A program made the translations under genes and the position numbers. A DNA stretch of 64,000 nt. It comes from JAMXLO01 sp041487355 (GTDB lineage Bacteria > Pseudomonadota > Alphaproteobacteria > Acetobacterales > Acetobacteraceae). Where the stretch lies: the NCBI GenBank assembly GCA_041487355.1, contig JBGPND010000002.1:1-64000 (forward strand), read 5' to 3'. Below the pieces are notes generated by a model. That model was given only the letters and a program-made list of their open reading frames with translations. It did not search any database and had not been told where the DNA came from. Shown here one piece after another: positions 63,924-64,000 of the stretch. How positions within the stretch are numbered: the first letter of the stretch is position 1; each line of letters opens with the position of its first letter.

Positions 63924-64000
63924 CCGGTTCAGGGTGACCGGAATCGCGAGCGATCCTCGCGAGTCGTGATGGGTTTCGCTGCGCTCAACCCATCCTACAG
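63921..64000. repeat. Palindromic dispersed repeat (ATGGGTTTCGCTGCGC family), copy 3, cut by window edge
   Basis: The 80 bases match 31315-31394 with a few substitutions, including the leader GGTTCAGGGTGACCGGAA and the arm GATGGGTTTCGCTGCGCTCA. The opposite arm would lie beyond the window. Confidence 0.85.

Overview
The window is a GC-rich (roughly two thirds G+C by eye), gene-dense chromosomal segment from an alphaproteobacterium, most likely a Rhodospirillales/Acetobacteraceae-like lineage (inference). The main reasons are a Caulobacter-type flagellar gene order (fliL-fliM divergent from flgF-flgG-flgA-flgH; fliX divergent from flgI-cheL-flbY), two near-perfect sigma-54 promoters at the two flagellar divergent regions, a DksA with a single cysteine in its zinc-finger region, a UPF0262 protein, a DUF6468 flagellar protein and a one-chain 1147-residue indolepyruvate ferredoxin oxidoreductase. 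No rRNA, tRNA or CRISPR array was seen.

Layout. 1-10.2 kb: flavin enzymes and an aryl-acid catabolic locus: paaK, paaI, paaG and a VOC protein leftward, with indolepyruvate ferredoxin oxidoreductase and an acyl-CoA dehydrogenase rightward. 10.2-15.4 kb: a small HTH-nuclease-like protein, a peptide-type solute-binding protein, an enoyl-CoA hydratase, a Uma2 protein and the spermidine genes speE and speD. 15.5-25.8 kb: a motility block with a large AMIN/TPR protein, cheZ, cheY, motE-like, a DUF6468 gene, fliM, fliL, then flgFGAH. 25.8-32.5 kb: an accessory stretch with an IS66 relic, a duplicated GEVED-like protein, an LLM flavoenzyme, DUF29 and dksA. 32.6-35.0 kb: fliX, flgI, cheL and flbY. 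35.0-40.9 kb: a tightly coupled run encoding a RibD-type reductase, an MDR dehydrogenase, a PTPS/QueD-like protein, a GT4 glycosyltransferase and a methyltransferase, followed by the OtnK/OtnC sugar-acid pair. 41-44.7 kb: a histone-H1-like protein and the methylcitrate genes prpC and prpD. 44.9-49.1 kb: a hydantoin/carbamoyl amino acid locus (hydantoinase-like, N-carbamoyl amino acid hydrolase, racemase). 49.2-55.3 kb: DUF983, UPF0262, mtnA and a polar amino acid ABC transporter with a DUF2272 lipoprotein. 55.6-64 kb: rhodanese and cysK divergent, a DUF2189 membrane protein, a broken quinone-reductase-like gene, a DUF2235 hydrolase, relics of a peptide ABC transporter and a 1213-residue fused ABC exporter.

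The window is studded with several families of short palindromic repeats. The most informative is a 467-bp element at 8619-9085: a GxxExxY-family gene enclosed by perfect 30-bp inverted repeats and flanked by a TAA direct repeat. Removing it restores a TAATG stop/start overlap between its two neighbours. Two gene-less mini-copies of the same ends lie at 12.55 and 52.16 kb. A second repeat family has landed in frame inside the fused ABC exporter and adds about 25 residues between TMD1 and NBD1. A third family supplies stop codons to neighbouring genes.

Strongest leads: (1) the GxxExxY element and its mini-copies as a mobile system; (2) the RibD/MDR/PTPS-like/GT/methyltransferase operon, in which the PTPS-like protein lacks the catalytic cysteine and histidine and one zinc ligand, suggesting an uncharacterised pterin-like or glycosylated small-molecule pathway; (3) the AMIN/TPR protein translationally coupled to cheZ.
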